A stretch of DNA of 42,590 nt from Firm-08 sp045546995 (GCA_045546995.1 JAZQDW010000044.1:1-42590), one strand, 5' to 3'; shown: positions 16,430-25,027, counted from the first letter of the stretch. Program-made: numbers and translations. Notes: generated by a model from the letters alone, not told the origin.

Positions 16430-18403
16430 TTATATATTATAGGAAGTACGTTTGATGATGTGCTGTTGATAGGCGGGGTCCAGTTCAATAAAGCGACCGC
16501 TCCAGCCCCAAACGCGCACGATCAGTTCTCTGTGTTCCTCCGGATGCTCCAGCGCCACCTGCAGGCGGGCGGGATCAATGGCGTTGAGCTGTAATTGATG
16601 CCCACCGCGCTGAACGAAGGTTTGTACCATACGGGCCACCTTTTCCTCCCCTATTTCGTTGCGGAAGATATTGTGATGGAGCTCCATGGTCAGGGGGCCG
16701 CCGTTACAGATCTCCGTTAAGGGGTGTTTGGTAAAGGAGGCAATGACCGACAGAGGGCCCTTGGTGCCGCTGTTCAGTGCGGGCGAAAAACTGCAGGAGA
16801 AGGGGAAGCCTGCCGCTCTGCCCTCGGCGGTGGCACCCAGATGCTTGGAGGCGCGCACGTATTCCATAGCGCTGCCCGTGCCGGCGCGGCAGATACTGCC
16901 GAAGAGGTTTTTGCGTCCGTTCATATGGCGGGAATAGGAGGCCATCAGCATAGCGGCCGCGCCGTCCACACCGTCGTCGTTATCCCCCATTTTAGGATAG
17001 GAACGTAAGGTGTTTTGCAGGGCGGTGTCTCCCTCAAAATTCCGTTCCATTGCCGTCAACAGTTGTTCGGCCGAAACGATCTTATCCTCAAACACCGCCC
17101 GTTTGGCGGCATACAAGGCGTTGGCCCCGTCGCTGATGCCCACGCCGTGGAAACCGAAATTACAATATTTGGCGCCACGATGGGTGGCATCCCGTCCCCG
17201 TTCGATGCAGGGATCAATGAAGAGGGAAAAATAGGGATAGGGGGCGCAGGTCATCCATTGATCATATCGGTTGATCAGACCGGTGCATTCGTCGGCAATG
17301 GCGCTGTCCACCAAGGACAACAGTTGCTCGTAGTTTTCGCATTCCGGCAGATGCTCCATCATCACCTGCCGCACCACGGCAGGAAAGACCACCATATTCC
17401 GATTGGGAAAATCCGCCCCTTTACCCGGGACAACAAATTCCCAACAGGCGGCCACGGTGTAATCGTAGGCATCCTCGGGCTCATAGCCCAATTTGATGAG
17501 GGCGGGGACCACCACGTCATCGTTACAGTATTGGGGAAAACCGAGGCCCTGTTTGGTCAACTTGGTACCCAGACGGTAGATATACTCCGAGGTATTTTTG
17601 CTGACACGCAGATTGATCTTGGGATCAATGAGATTGAGCTCCAGAGAAGCGGTGAGGATCACCTCGCTGAGCTCGTTAAACTGCTCCTCCCCCTTACTGT
17701 TATAACCGCCCAGCATCAGTGACTGACCGTTGTCCCCCTGCTGCATACCGTTGTACAGATAGCTGTCCCGATTGAGGGAGATAAAAAATTCCTCGATCAG
17801 CTCCAGCGCCGTCTCTTTGGTTTCACTTGCATAATAAGGCAAAAGATATTGATCCATCCGTCCCAGACCGATATGGTCACCGTCGGACAGACGGAGGGTA
17901 AAATGCAAAAATTTGATCATCAGGAGCGCCTCGTACAAGTTGCGGGCGCCGTGATAGGGCACCTGCTCCAAGGCAGAAGCCAACTCCTTTGCGCCGGCTA
18001 GCGCCGCATATCGGCGGTAACGCTCGGCCAGCGCCAGAGCACCGTGAACGCTCCGCTCGCCTGCCTCCAAAAACGCTTTTCCTTCGGCGTCTGCCCTTTC
18101 TTTGGCAGCGGCAATACGGGAGAGGATGCCGGACAGGCCGTGACGTAACAAATATTCATGATTGGGCGTAAGATTACCGAAACGAGCGTGACGGCTGGGA
18201 CGGGAATAGGTGAAATTAAAGCCGAAACGATCGTCGGGATACAGCTTGGGAGATTGTATCTCCATCATTTTCAAAAAAACGTCCGTCACCTCGGCAAAGG
18301 AAGCCTCCGATGCGGGAGGCAAAGGCTCAGTACCGTAGGTCATCTCTTTACGATAGTCTCTTGCCATCAGATGAGCACGCATCCGTTTAATTTTTTCCGT
18401 CAT
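16430..18403 (-). CDS. Glycyl radical enzyme of the pyruvate formate-lyase superfamily, substrate unknown
   Basis: A 657-residue GRE. The glycyl-radical loop near the C-terminus reads RVWGW, with the radical Gly at 633, preceded by GGHQLQLNAID as in the family. The thiyl-radical Cys is Cys320 in AACWEF, giving a C-x-E motif with Glu322. That arrangement belongs to dehydratases and other eliminases or decarboxylases; pyruvate formate-lyase itself has adjacent cysteines. NGGPLTMEL near 567-575 is also family-typical. Characterised members are usually around 760-850 residues, so this one is short; the N-terminal region accounts for most of the difference. Its start overlaps the activase stop by 4 bases. 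Neighbours suggest a sugar-derived substrate, but this is inference. No microcompartment genes are seen. Confidence 0.88.
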   Translation of the reverse strand: MTEKIKRMRAHLMARDYRKEMTYGTEPLPPASEASFAEVTDVFLKMMEIQSPKLYPDDRFGFNFTYSRPSRHARFGNLTPNHEYLLRHGLSGILSRIAAAKERADAEGKAFLEAGERSVHGALALAERYRRYAALAGAKELASALEQVPYHGARNLYEALLMIKFLHFTLRLSDGDHIGLGRMDQYLLPYYASETKETALELIEEFFISLNRDSYLYNGMQQGDNGQSLMLGGYNSKGEEQFNELSEVILTASLELNLIDPKINLRVSKNTSEYIYRLGTKLTKQGLGFPQYCNDDVVVPALIKLGYEPEDAYDYTVAACWEFVVPGKGADFPNRNMVVFPAVVRQVMMEHLPECENYEQLLSLVDSAIADECTGLINRYDQWMTCAPYPYFSLFIDPCIERGRDATHRGAKYCNFGFHGVGISDGANALYAAKRAVFEDKIVSAEQLLTAMERNFEGDTALQNTLRSYPKMGDNDDGVDGAAAMLMASYSRHMNGRKNLFGSICRAGTGSAMEYVRASKHLGATAEGRAAGFPFSCSFSPALNSGTKGPLSVIASFTKHPLTEICNGGPLTMELHHNIFRNEIGEEKVARMVQTFVQRGGHQLQLNAIDPARLQVALEHPEEHRELIVRVWGWSGRFIELDPAYQQHIIKRTSYNI

Positions 18404-19212
18404 AAAATTTTTACCTCGATTCCGTAGTTTTCCCAAAGTTCCTTTCGGGGGTTACAGGGAATGGCTTCGTCAAAGGGGGGCTGCCAGACCATCCCCGCCG
18501 CCTTATATTTTGCGCCCGCCATCGTATTGTAGGGCAACAGTTCCACGTTTTGCACACCCAGCCGATGTAAAAACGTTGCCGTTTCAGTGATATTCTCGAC
18601 AGTATCGGTGATCCCGGGAATCAGCGGCACACGGGTCACAAAGGGTACGCCGCTGTTTACCAGCGTCTCATAATTTTTCAATATTCCTTCGTTGTCCACC
18701 CCGGTATACTTACGATGAGCCGCACCATCCATAATTTTCAAATCCATCAGCACCAGCTCAACGTTGGCCAACACCGCGGCAAAGGTGTCGGCAGGGGCAT
18801 AACCGCAGGTTTGCACCGCCCGATGCATTTTGCCCTCCAGCCCCTGCAGGCAGGCCAGCAGAAAGTCGCCCTGCATCAAGGGTTCGCCGCCGGAAAAGGT
18901 AACACCGTCCAACATTCCCTGCAAGCGCAAAATGCGCTGACAAAGGGTTTCGGCCGTGATGTCCTCCCCGCACTCCCGTACCAGGCCCCGGGGACAACGC
19001 AGAACACTTTCCGGTCGAAGGGCCCCGTCAATCAGGCAGTTACCACACCCGATACAACCCGCCGGAGCGCGCAATATTTGCTTTTCATAGCTTCGGCCTT
19101 CGGGGGAATGGCACCAAACACAGCGCAACGGACAGCCCTTTAAAAACACGCTCATTCGCAGGCCCGGCCCGTCAAATACCGAAAACTCGTCTATGCTGAA
19201 AATGCGGCCCAT
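18400..19212 (-). CDS. Glycyl-radical enzyme activating enzyme (radical SAM)
   Basis: A 270-residue radical SAM protein that should abstract a hydrogen from Gly633 of the adjacent enzyme. CPLRCVWC (Cys27, 31, 34) is the CxxxCxxC motif for the catalytic 4Fe-4S cluster, and FSGGEP contacts the methionine of SAM. Between them are Cys53, 56, 59 and Cys73 (CIGCGNC then CPRG), enough for one ferredoxin-like cluster. Most GRE activases outside the PflA group carry eight such cysteines for two clusters, so this is an intermediate layout. ATG at 19212 sits 5 bases after AAGGAGGGG, better placed than the GTG at 19218. It is first in a two-gene operon with the GRE. Confidence 0.92.
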   Translation of the reverse strand: MGRIFSIDEFSVFDGPGLRMSVFLKGCPLRCVWCHSPEGRSYEKQILRAPAGCIGCGNCLIDGALRPESVLRCPRGLVRECGEDITAETLCQRILRLQGMLDGVTFSGGEPLMQGDFLLACLQGLEGKMHRAVQTCGYAPADTFAAVLANVELVLMDLKIMDGAAHRKYTGVDNEGILKNYETLVNSGVPFVTRVPLIPGITDTVENITETATFLHRLGVQNVELLPYNTMAGAKYKAAGMVWQPPFDEAIPCNPRKELWENYGIEVKIL

Positions 19213-19232
19213 ATTCACCCCTCCTTATTTTC

Positions 19233-19261
19233 ATTGTATCGGAAATATATTGCTTTTTAAA
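19233..19261 (-). promoter_or_regulatory. Possible promoter of the activase-GRE operon
   Basis: On the minus strand, -35 TTTAAA (19261-19256), a 17-base spacer, and -10 TACAAT (19238-19233). It lies back to back with the AraC promoter, their -35 hexamers adjoining. The weak -35 would suit an activator-dependent promoter. Confidence 0.45.
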
Positions 19262-19278
19262 GAAAAATATTGTACAAT
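19250..19278 (+). promoter_or_regulatory. Promoter of the AraC regulator divergent from the GRE operon
   Basis: -35 TTGCTT (19250-19255), a 17-base spacer, and -10 TACAAT (19273-19278) within the small palindrome ATTGTACAAT. Confidence 0.55.
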
Positions 19279-19311
19279 AATAGCAATAAGTTATCTTTTT
19301 GGAGAAAAAGT

Positions 19312-20079
19312 ATGAGCTTTCATCAAATCGACAATTCCCTGGGCGGCGACAACTTTAATATTCACACCTATTCCCCCACCCATTGGAGCCCCCATTTTCA
19401 CCAGCACGGGGAAATCGCCCATTGTCTGGAGGGTGAGGTGCTTGTAAACGTAGACGGCAGAGACGAAATGCTGCAAGCAGGTCAGTTTGCCCTGATCCTG
19501 CCCGACCAGGTACATAGTTATACGTCACCCCGACACAATCGGGTTTGGATCGGCGTATTTGCCGAAAGCTATTTCGGCGGTTTTTATAAAGAATTAAACG
19601 GTCGGGTGGGGCAAAGCGCGGTATTTTCCCCCGATGCAGCGTGTCTGACGTTACTCCGCCCTTTATTGGAGCATCCCACCCCCTACCGTCTGCGGGCCGC
19701 CATTCAATTGCTGGCCGAGCAATTTTTACAGCAGGTGCCACTGCAGCAACAACAGGACGATCTGCCAAGCAAGATCCGGCAATACGTAAAGGAGCACCAT
19801 ACCGAGCCCATCACCCTAATCACGCTGGCCTCACGGCTGGGATATGAATATCACTATCTTTCCCGCCGTTTTCACAAGGCGTACGGCATGAATTTTAAGG
19901 AATACGTCAATCTCTTTCGTTTCCGCCGAGCGGTCGAGCTGTTGGCGGACAACAAAAACATCACCGAGGTGGCGCTGGAAAGCGGCTTTGGCTCACTACG
20001 CAGCTTTCATTTGACCTTTTCCCGTCTGGCCGGTTGCTCCCCCACCGAATATAAAAAAAGAACGGCGTCATCTGTATAG
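19312..20079 (+). CDS. AraC family transcriptional regulator (divergent from GRE operon)
   Basis: A 255-residue regulator with a cupin sensor half (about 18-95: HWSPHFHQHGEIAHCLEG, then ALILPDQVHSY) and a C-terminal AraC DNA-binding domain. Its two helix-turn-helix motifs (LASRLGYEYHYLSRRFHKAYG, seen from about 185, and EVALESGFGSLRSFHLTF near 230) are clear. The histidine-rich HFHQHGE run is typical of metal-less sugar-sensing cupins in this family. ATG at 19312 follows GGAG. It is divergent from the activase-GRE operon, its probable target, so the inducer may be the GRE substrate or its parent glycoside. Confidence 0.9.
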   Translation: MSFHQIDNSLGGDNFNIHTYSPTHWSPHFHQHGEIAHCLEGEVLVNVDGRDEMLQAGQFALILPDQVHSYTSPRHNRVWIGVFAESYFGGFYKELNGRVGQSAVFSPDAACLTLLRPLLEHPTPYRLRAAIQLLAEQFLQQVPLQQQQDDLPSKIRQYVKEHHTEPITLITLASRLGYEYHYLSRRFHKAYGMNFKEYVNLFRFRRAVELLADNKNITEVALESGFGSLRSFHLTFSRLAGCSPTEYKKRTASSV

Positions 20080-20088
20080 GTGACGCCG
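20063..20088. terminator. Terminator between two convergent AraC genes
   Basis: Stem CGGCGTCA/TGACGCCG around a 10-base loop; the stop codon of the plus-strand AraC gene lies in the loop. On the minus strand it is followed by TTCTTTTTTT, a good U-run, so it mainly ends the minus-strand AraC transcript. Confidence 0.75.
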
Positions 20089-20094
20089 CTTGCT

Positions 20095-20886
20095 TTATTG
20101 TTCGGCCATACGGTCGAGATATTGACGGGGCGTACAGCCCATCTGCTCTTTGAAAACCTTGTAAAAATACGGCAGGCTGTAAAAATTCAGATGATCACTG
20201 ATCTCCTGCAGACGCATCTGCTCACTTAACAACATTTGGCAGGCCTTTTCGATCTTCAATCGGTTGATATAGCGAATGGGAGACAGCCCCGTATATTGGC
20301 GAAATTGTTTACGGTAAGTAGTCTCGCTGACAGCGCACCGCTTTGCAAGGTCGGCCACGTTAAAAGCGTCAGCATAATGACGGTGAATATAATCGATGGC
20401 CAGCACGTCCTCCCCCCGCATCTGCTGTAGTTGGCAAAACAGGGCGTACACCGTCGCCTTCAATTCCACCGGGGAGGCGTTCAGATACTGTTGCACGGCG
20501 CGGGCAAAAAGCGGCCCCAAACTGCCCTCATCCCGACAGAGCCGCCGCACCCGTCCCTCCGGCACCAGTTCGCCGCCGTCGACGCCGATCATCCGGAAAT
20601 TGATCAGTAAAGGATAGCTCTTTTTCTCGGGCGGCAACAGCATCCGCAACAGATAGCGCGAGCCCTTGGGCAACAGGATCACGTCCCCAACCCGCCCCTG
20701 CAACACCTGCCCGTCCGACAGGGTGATTTTCGCCGGGTGATCCGCAAGATACAACAGCCCGTTGATGCGGCGAGGACGCAAAAGACGATCGCCCCGCTTT
20801 TCCTGCGTCCATTCACCTCGGGCGCAGCGCAGGTCATCGACGTTGAAATTTGTAGTTAAAATCAATTCGAATTCTTTCAATTCCAT
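20095..20886 (-). CDS. AraC family transcriptional regulator (divergent from the large glycosidase-like gene)
   Basis: A 263-residue regulator. Its N-terminal sensor part is less typical (about 40-130, with PAKITLSDGQVL and ILLPKGSRY of a cupin barrel). The C-terminal AraC domain is clear: FNVADLAKRCAVSETTYRK and LQEISDHLNFYSLPYFYK are the two recognition-helix regions, and CTPRQY is the usual ending. ATG at 20886 is chosen because the in-frame ATG at 20904 overlaps a TATAAT that probably is the -10 of this gene. It is divergent from the 981-residue enzyme gene, which it likely controls. Confidence 0.9.
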   Translation of the reverse strand: MELKEFELILTTNFNVDDLRCARGEWTQEKRGDRLLRPRRINGLLYLADHPAKITLSDGQVLQGRVGDVILLPKGSRYLLRMLLPPEKKSYPLLINFRMIGVDGGELVPEGRVRRLCRDEGSLGPLFARAVQQYLNASPVELKATVYALFCQLQQMRGEDVLAIDYIHRHYADAFNVADLAKRCAVSETTYRKQFRQYTGLSPIRYINRLKIEKACQMLLSEQMRLQEISDHLNFYSLPYFYKVFKEQMGCTPRQYLDRMAEQ

Positions 20887-20902
20887 ATATATCACCAAAA
20901 TC

Positions 20903-20931
20903 ATTATAACATAAAAAACCGAAAAATAGAA
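20903..20931 (-). promoter_or_regulatory. Possible promoter of the third AraC gene
   Basis: On the minus strand a perfect -10 TATAAT (20908-20903) with a weak -35 TTCTAT at 17 bases. This makes 20886 the usable start codon and leaves a leader of only about ten bases. Confidence 0.45.
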
Positions 20932-20952
20932 TAACTTTTTTTATTTTGTAGA

Positions 20953-20981
20953 TTGCAAGCCACTTTGTGGGATGATATGAT
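20953..20981 (+). promoter_or_regulatory. Promoter of the large glycosidase-like gene
   Basis: -35 TTGCAA (20953-20958), a 17-base spacer, and -10 TATGAT (20976-20981), giving a start near 20988 and a short leader with AAGGAG before the ATG. Confidence 0.6.
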
Positions 20982-21012
20982 AGAAAAAAGACTTATTAAA
21001 AGGAGCAAACAA

Positions 21013-23958
21013 ATGGAAAAAAGTATCTCTCTTTGCGGCGGGATCCGACAAGCCACCTTTACCGTCCGCGACGATCATACCCTTGCCCTTTGTTTTCAGC
21101 TGCAGCACGGAAAACGAACGCTCATTCTGCGGGATTCCATCCGTCGCAACGGAAAACGCTATTACCTTTTTCATACGAAAACCACCGTCGAGGCGGTGGG
21201 CAACACGGTATTTCTGCGTACTGCCGCTGTGGAGGCCGACGACAACGCCCCCATCGCCGGCCTGACCGTCACCTATCGCTTTGACTTCACCGCCGATCAC
21301 AGCGCCTTTTATCTTTCCATCGATTTCGGCAGCGACCTGCGACTGAGTGAGTGCAAGCTGTCCCTGCTGGACGTTTCCTGGGAGGGACAACGCTTTGATC
21401 ACTTTACCGGCTACGAATACGACGCTCTGGGGCGGCCGTATCAGCAGATCTTTCCCATTCCGCAGCAGGACAATGCCCAGGCGCTGGATTACGAAAGTCT
21501 GAAAACCACCCGCCTGCACGTGGCGCTGGAAAAGACCAAGGCCCGCCCACGCACCTTCCGCAAAGGCATCGCTCTGCAGGGTGAGGACTATTTGGCCGTT
21601 ATCGGCGGCGCACCCACCTATCATATCGAAGCCGGTTATATCCAGACTTTCTTTGATATGGAAGAAAAGATGACGGGCGACGTCCGTTTTCTCTCCGGAG
21701 AAAATGCCCCGGGTGTTTGGTTTTTACTGGAAGAGCCCACTGACTTTTTTGAAACGGCAAAACTGCTGGAGACGCAAACGCCCCGCCTGACCCGACGGAT
21801 CTACGTTCCCTTTGAAAACGAGCGGTATTCCGTTTGCGCCGGGCAGCTGCAGTTTGATCTGCTGCAGACCAACAGCGGCATATGGATCACCCCCATCTTC
21901 GCCGCAGAGGCCACCGAGGCACAGCCCTGTCCCCTCTTTTTTATAGATCTGTGGGACACCGAACAACAAAAAATTCTGGCCACCGACAGCGGATACGGTT
22001 GGGAAACGGTAAAAATCCTTACCAAAAAGAATTACCTTCGTATCACCCTTTCAAATCCGGACAACGCCCGTATCCGTGATATTTCCGTAGTGGCGGAGGC
22101 GTTTTTGCATCCGGAGGAGCATGCCGTACATTGGAAGATGCGGCTGGTCAACGGCAGTGACCGCTGGTCCATCCAAAACGTTTCCTATCCTCAGTGCATC
22201 ACCCAAGGATATCGGCACGTATATGCCTCGGAATACAGCGGTATGCTGTTTGAAAACTTCAACCGCCGTTGCGGTACCATCCGCGGCAAATACCCCACGG
22301 GCAACCGACTGGATATGGCCTATATCGCGCTGTATAATCCCGCCCATGGCAATGAAACCAACGGGTTTTATTTAGGCATCCACGATGCCGACGGCACGCC
22401 CAAGCTGATGAGTCTGGTGGGCGCGCCCCTGTCCGAGAGCACCTATCTGTTCTCCGAGGTCACCCCCGACTATCCCCGTTGTGCCGGCAACAGCTTTACC
22501 CTTCCGGGCGAGATGGTGTGGCAACGGTTTTCAGGTGATTGGTTTGACGCCACCGAGATCTACCGCAAATTCGTTTTTTCCTGCGGCAAATGGCTCTCTC
22601 CCTTGCGGGGACGGGAGGATTCGCCCGAGTGGCTGCGGGAAACGCCGCTGTGGATCGTCCATCATCTGCCCGATACCAATCCGGATTCCAACCCCTTCCC
22701 CATCACCCTGCGCGGCAAAAATCCGGACAACGATCCTGACGATTGGTACCGTACCGCCATTCGCCTGAAAGAGGCGCTGGATCTGCCCATTGCCTATCAT
22801 ATGTACAACTGGCATTGGGTCCCCTTTAACAACGATAACCCCAATTATTTCCCCGTGCATCACGATTTAAAGGAAGGCATGATGCATCTCAAGCAAGCCG
22901 GCGTACGGGTCGTACCTTACGTGCAAGGCTATTTTTGGGATATGCGTGACGCCCGTGGTGAGGACGAACGCTTCACTCGGGAGGCCCTGCGGGCCACCGC
23001 CAAAAACATTAACGGCGATCCCATCTACTACACCTATGCCGCCACCGAGCCGGACGGAGAGTATGCCAGACTGAGCGCGATGTGCCCCACCACCACCGTC
23101 TGGAAAAATGAGTTACGGCAGATCTGCCGTCGGCTGTACAAGGATTTCGGTATGGACGGCGTCTATCTGGACGTGCTCTCCCTCAACTACGATACCTGTC
23201 ACGATCCTAACCACCTTCATCCGCCCGGCTGGAGCGATTATTGGTGGAAGGCGTTTGTCGAGTTGATCGCCGGACTGCGCGCCGAAACGCCGGAGGATTT
23301 CGGCATCATCAGCGAATGCACCGCCGAGGTATACAGCGGCGCTGTGGACGGAATGTTGTCCTGGACCTGGACACAGGTGGACTGCGTCCCCGCCTTTCCC
23401 CGTGTGTACGGCGGCAGAACGGCCATTGTCGGCAGACTGTACTCCTCCGATAAGCGGGAAGATCACAATTATTTCCGTTTCCAGATCAGCCAATCGCTGG
23501 TTTACGGACAACAGCTGGGATGGATCCACCCCGAAATCGTGGACGCCCCCGTCCAGTTCCCCTTCCTGAAAAAAATGGCACAGCTGCGATATGACCGCCG
23601 CGCCTTCTTTGGCCAAGCAGAAATGCTCCGTCCGCCCCTACTTGGTGGCGATATTCCCCAGCTGGATTGTCTGCCCTATCTGCGGGGTCGGTTTTTGCAT
23701 CATGAGCATTTGATCCAAAGCGGCGCCTGGGAGGACAGCGCCGGAAAGCGCACACTGTTTGTCATCAATGCCAGCGACCGTGCGGCAGAATTTACCCTGA
23801 CGGTACGGGAGGATGAATACGCTTTGCCCGATGAGCTTTCCGCCTTTACCAAAGAGGATGGCTTTACCCTTTTGGGTCTCACCCGTGAAAACGGCCTATG
23901 CACCCTTCGTTGCCGTATGGAATCGGAAGGCGTGGGCATTTTGGATTGGAACGTATAA
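21013..23958 (+). CDS. Large glycoside-hydrolase-like protein (DUF6259-like)
   Basis: A 981-residue protein without signal peptide, so probably cytosolic. The first 550 residues are beta-rich, as in the accessory and supersandwich domains of large glycosidases. From about 570 to 830 the pattern fits a TIM barrel: PIAYHMYNWHW, RVVPYVQGYFWD, GMDGVYLDVLS with Asp720, and FGIISECTAE with Glu768. Asp720 and Glu768 are placed at strand ends as nucleophile and acid/base would be. The tail is a small beta domain. From memory it resembles the DUF6259 family, related to retaining alpha-glycosidases; activity is not established. ATG at 21013 follows AAGGAG; the longer TTG-initiated frame begins inside the promoter. 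The divergent AraC gene is its likely regulator. Confidence 0.8.
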   Translation: MEKSISLCGGIRQATFTVRDDHTLALCFQLQHGKRTLILRDSIRRNGKRYYLFHTKTTVEAVGNTVFLRTAAVEADDNAPIAGLTVTYRFDFTADHSAFYLSIDFGSDLRLSECKLSLLDVSWEGQRFDHFTGYEYDALGRPYQQIFPIPQQDNAQALDYESLKTTRLHVALEKTKARPRTFRKGIALQGEDYLAVIGGAPTYHIEAGYIQTFFDMEEKMTGDVRFLSGENAPGVWFLLEEPTDFFETAKLLETQTPRLTRRIYVPFENERYSVCAGQLQFDLLQTNSGIWITPIFAAEATEAQPCPLFFIDLWDTEQQKILATDSGYGWETVKILTKKNYLRITLSNPDNARIRDISVVAEAFLHPEEHAVHWKMRLVNGSDRWSIQNVSYPQCITQGYRHVYASEYSGMLFENFNRRCGTIRGKYPTGNRLDMAYIALYNPAHGNETNGFYLGIHDADGTPKLMSLVGAPLSESTYLFSEVTPDYPRCAGNSFTLPGEMVWQRFSGDWFDATEIYRKFVFSCGKWLSPLRGREDSPEWLRETPLWIVHHLPDTNPDSNPFPITLRGKNPDNDPDDWYRTAIRLKEALDLPIAYHMYNWHWVPFNNDNPNYFPVHHDLKEGMMHLKQAGVRVVPYVQGYFWDMRDARGEDERFTREALRATAKNINGDPIYYTYAATEPDGEYARLSAMCPTTTVWKNELRQICRRLYKDFGMDGVYLDVLSLNYDTCHDPNHLHPPGWSDYWWKAFVELIAGLRAETPEDFGIISECTAEVYSGAVDGMLSWTWTQVDCVPAFPRVYGGRTAIVGRLYSSDKREDHNYFRFQISQSLVYGQQLGWIHPEIVDAPVQFPFLKKMAQLRYDRRAFFGQAEMLRPPLLGGDIPQLDCLPYLRGRFLHHEHLIQSGAWEDSAGKRTLFVINASDRAAEFTLTVREDEYALPDELSAFTKEDGFTLLGLTRENGLCTLRCRMESEGVGILDWNV

Positions 23959-23960
23959 AG

Positions 23961-23995
23961 AAAAATCACCTTTGTTTTCACAAAGGTGATTTTTT
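23961..23995. terminator. Intrinsic terminator after the glycosidase-like gene
   Basis: Stem AAAAATCACCTTTG with CAAAGGTGATTTTT around a six-base loop and followed by T residues. Being A/T flanked, it can also serve the small convergent gene at 24009. Confidence 0.88.
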
Positions 23996-24008
23996 ATTTA
24001 CAATACCG

Positions 24009-24350
24009 TCAATCCAGCACGATGGATTTTCTCTTGCCGTTTTTACTTTTCGGATACTCTCTGATCCGAATGACAAAATCCAAGTTGATAGCTTCCGGTT
24101 TTCCATTTTTCTCAATCAGGATCGCGCCGTTGCTGACCTCCCTGATCACGCCCTCATACTGATGACTACTGTCAAAGGCGTAGATAATACAGTCTTTGCC
24201 GATAAATCGTTTTGCAAGCTCGATCATTTTACTTTTATCCTCCGTTTTCCTTTTTTTCATTGCTTTGGCGGCGATGATTGCCTTTTGATTCCGTAATACG
24301 ATAAATAAAATCAAAAGCATCATAAAAACAGATATATATGCTGCGGACAA
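24009..24350 (-). CDS. Small conserved membrane-anchored protein of unknown function
   Basis: A 113-residue protein. One membrane helix lies at about residues 4-20, followed by a basic linker (KAMKKRKTEDKSK) and a small beta-rich domain of about 70 residues (FIGKDCIIYAFDS, GVIREVSNGAILIEKNG, LDFVIRIREYP) that looks like an Sm- or SH3-like barrel. I recall similar stand-alone domains in Clostridia (possibly DUF6897) but cannot confirm this. The start is a TTG at 24350 because a perfect GGAGGTG stands 5 bases upstream; the ATG at 24401 has no ribosome binding site. It may modulate a nucleic acid or membrane process; no function is claimed. Confidence 0.65.
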   Translation of the reverse strand: MSAAYISVFMMLLILFIVLRNQKAIIAAKAMKKRKTEDKSKMIELAKRFIGKDCIIYAFDSSHQYEGVIREVSNGAILIEKNGKPEAINLDFVIRIREYPKSKNGKRKSIVLD

Positions 24351-24472
24351 TCGAACACCTCCGATTTTCTGAAAGTTATCGCGTGATGATATGCGGGGCA
24401 TGCTTCTTTTTTTGTGAAAGAGCGACTAAAAGTAGTGTAATAAGGGGTAAGAAAGACCAAAAGTATTGTGGA

Positions 24473-24967
24473 TTACCATTCCCGATCCGGACGAAGATCA
24501 TTCCAAGAGAAAGTTGCTTCTGTTTCCGGCAAGTGCAGTTGGCATTCCCTATAATAAGGCTTTTTCTTGGAATGAATTACACAATGCCACATCTGCTCAT
24601 AATGGGTTCTGTATTGCGTTATAAACTCCAAGGTGCATTTTCCACTGTTTATAGCAGAAATGAGTTGTTCCATATCCCAAAGCTCTACACTTGTATTTCT
24701 GAATCCAAGCCATCTATGTCTTGTGAACACACGAACTATGATGTCATCAATATCTTCTATAGAAAAATCGACTACAGAAGCATCGGTTCGTACTACTTTT
24801 TCAGAAGAATTCTTTTCATGATGAGGTGTTACCCAAAAGCCGTCAGGTAAGTAAAAACGGAGAATATTATCCTTAAAGGAAATTTTATCTGATATACAAT
24901 CGTGAAGGGTGAGTTCTTTGCCATGAAATTCATCCGGGTCAATATGATTGAAGTTGTTATTTACCAT
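24473..24967 (-). CDS. Unknown AT-rich small protein (immunity-protein-like)
   Basis: A 164-residue soluble protein that I cannot assign. It has the pattern ELTLHDCISDKI then LRFYLPDGFWVTP, seen from memory in small Firmicutes proteins of immunity-protein type. The rest is acidic and aromatic with no membrane segment. ATG at 24967 follows AAAGAGGTG; the longer frame starts at a GTG inside that site. Base and codon use are AT-rich compared with neighbours, suggesting transfer. No toxin gene is beside it. The 122 bases between it and the gene at 24009 show nothing I can identify. Confidence 0.65.
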   Translation of the reverse strand: MVNNNFNHIDPDEFHGKELTLHDCISDKISFKDNILRFYLPDGFWVTPHHEKNSSEKVVRTDASVVDFSIEDIDDIIVRVFTRHRWLGFRNTSVELWDMEQLISAINSGKCTLEFITQYRTHYEQMWHCVIHSKKKPYYRECQLHLPETEATFSWNDLRPDREW

Positions 24968-25027
24968 CAAAATCACCTCTTTATATTGAATATATCACAA
25001 ATCAAGTATGTTTTCAAATAAGTAATA

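Noticed and set aside
24338..24850. 170-codon plus-strand frame opposite the AT-rich gene
   Set aside because: No ribosome binding site and antisense to a frame with a good start; composition typical of AT-rich shadow.
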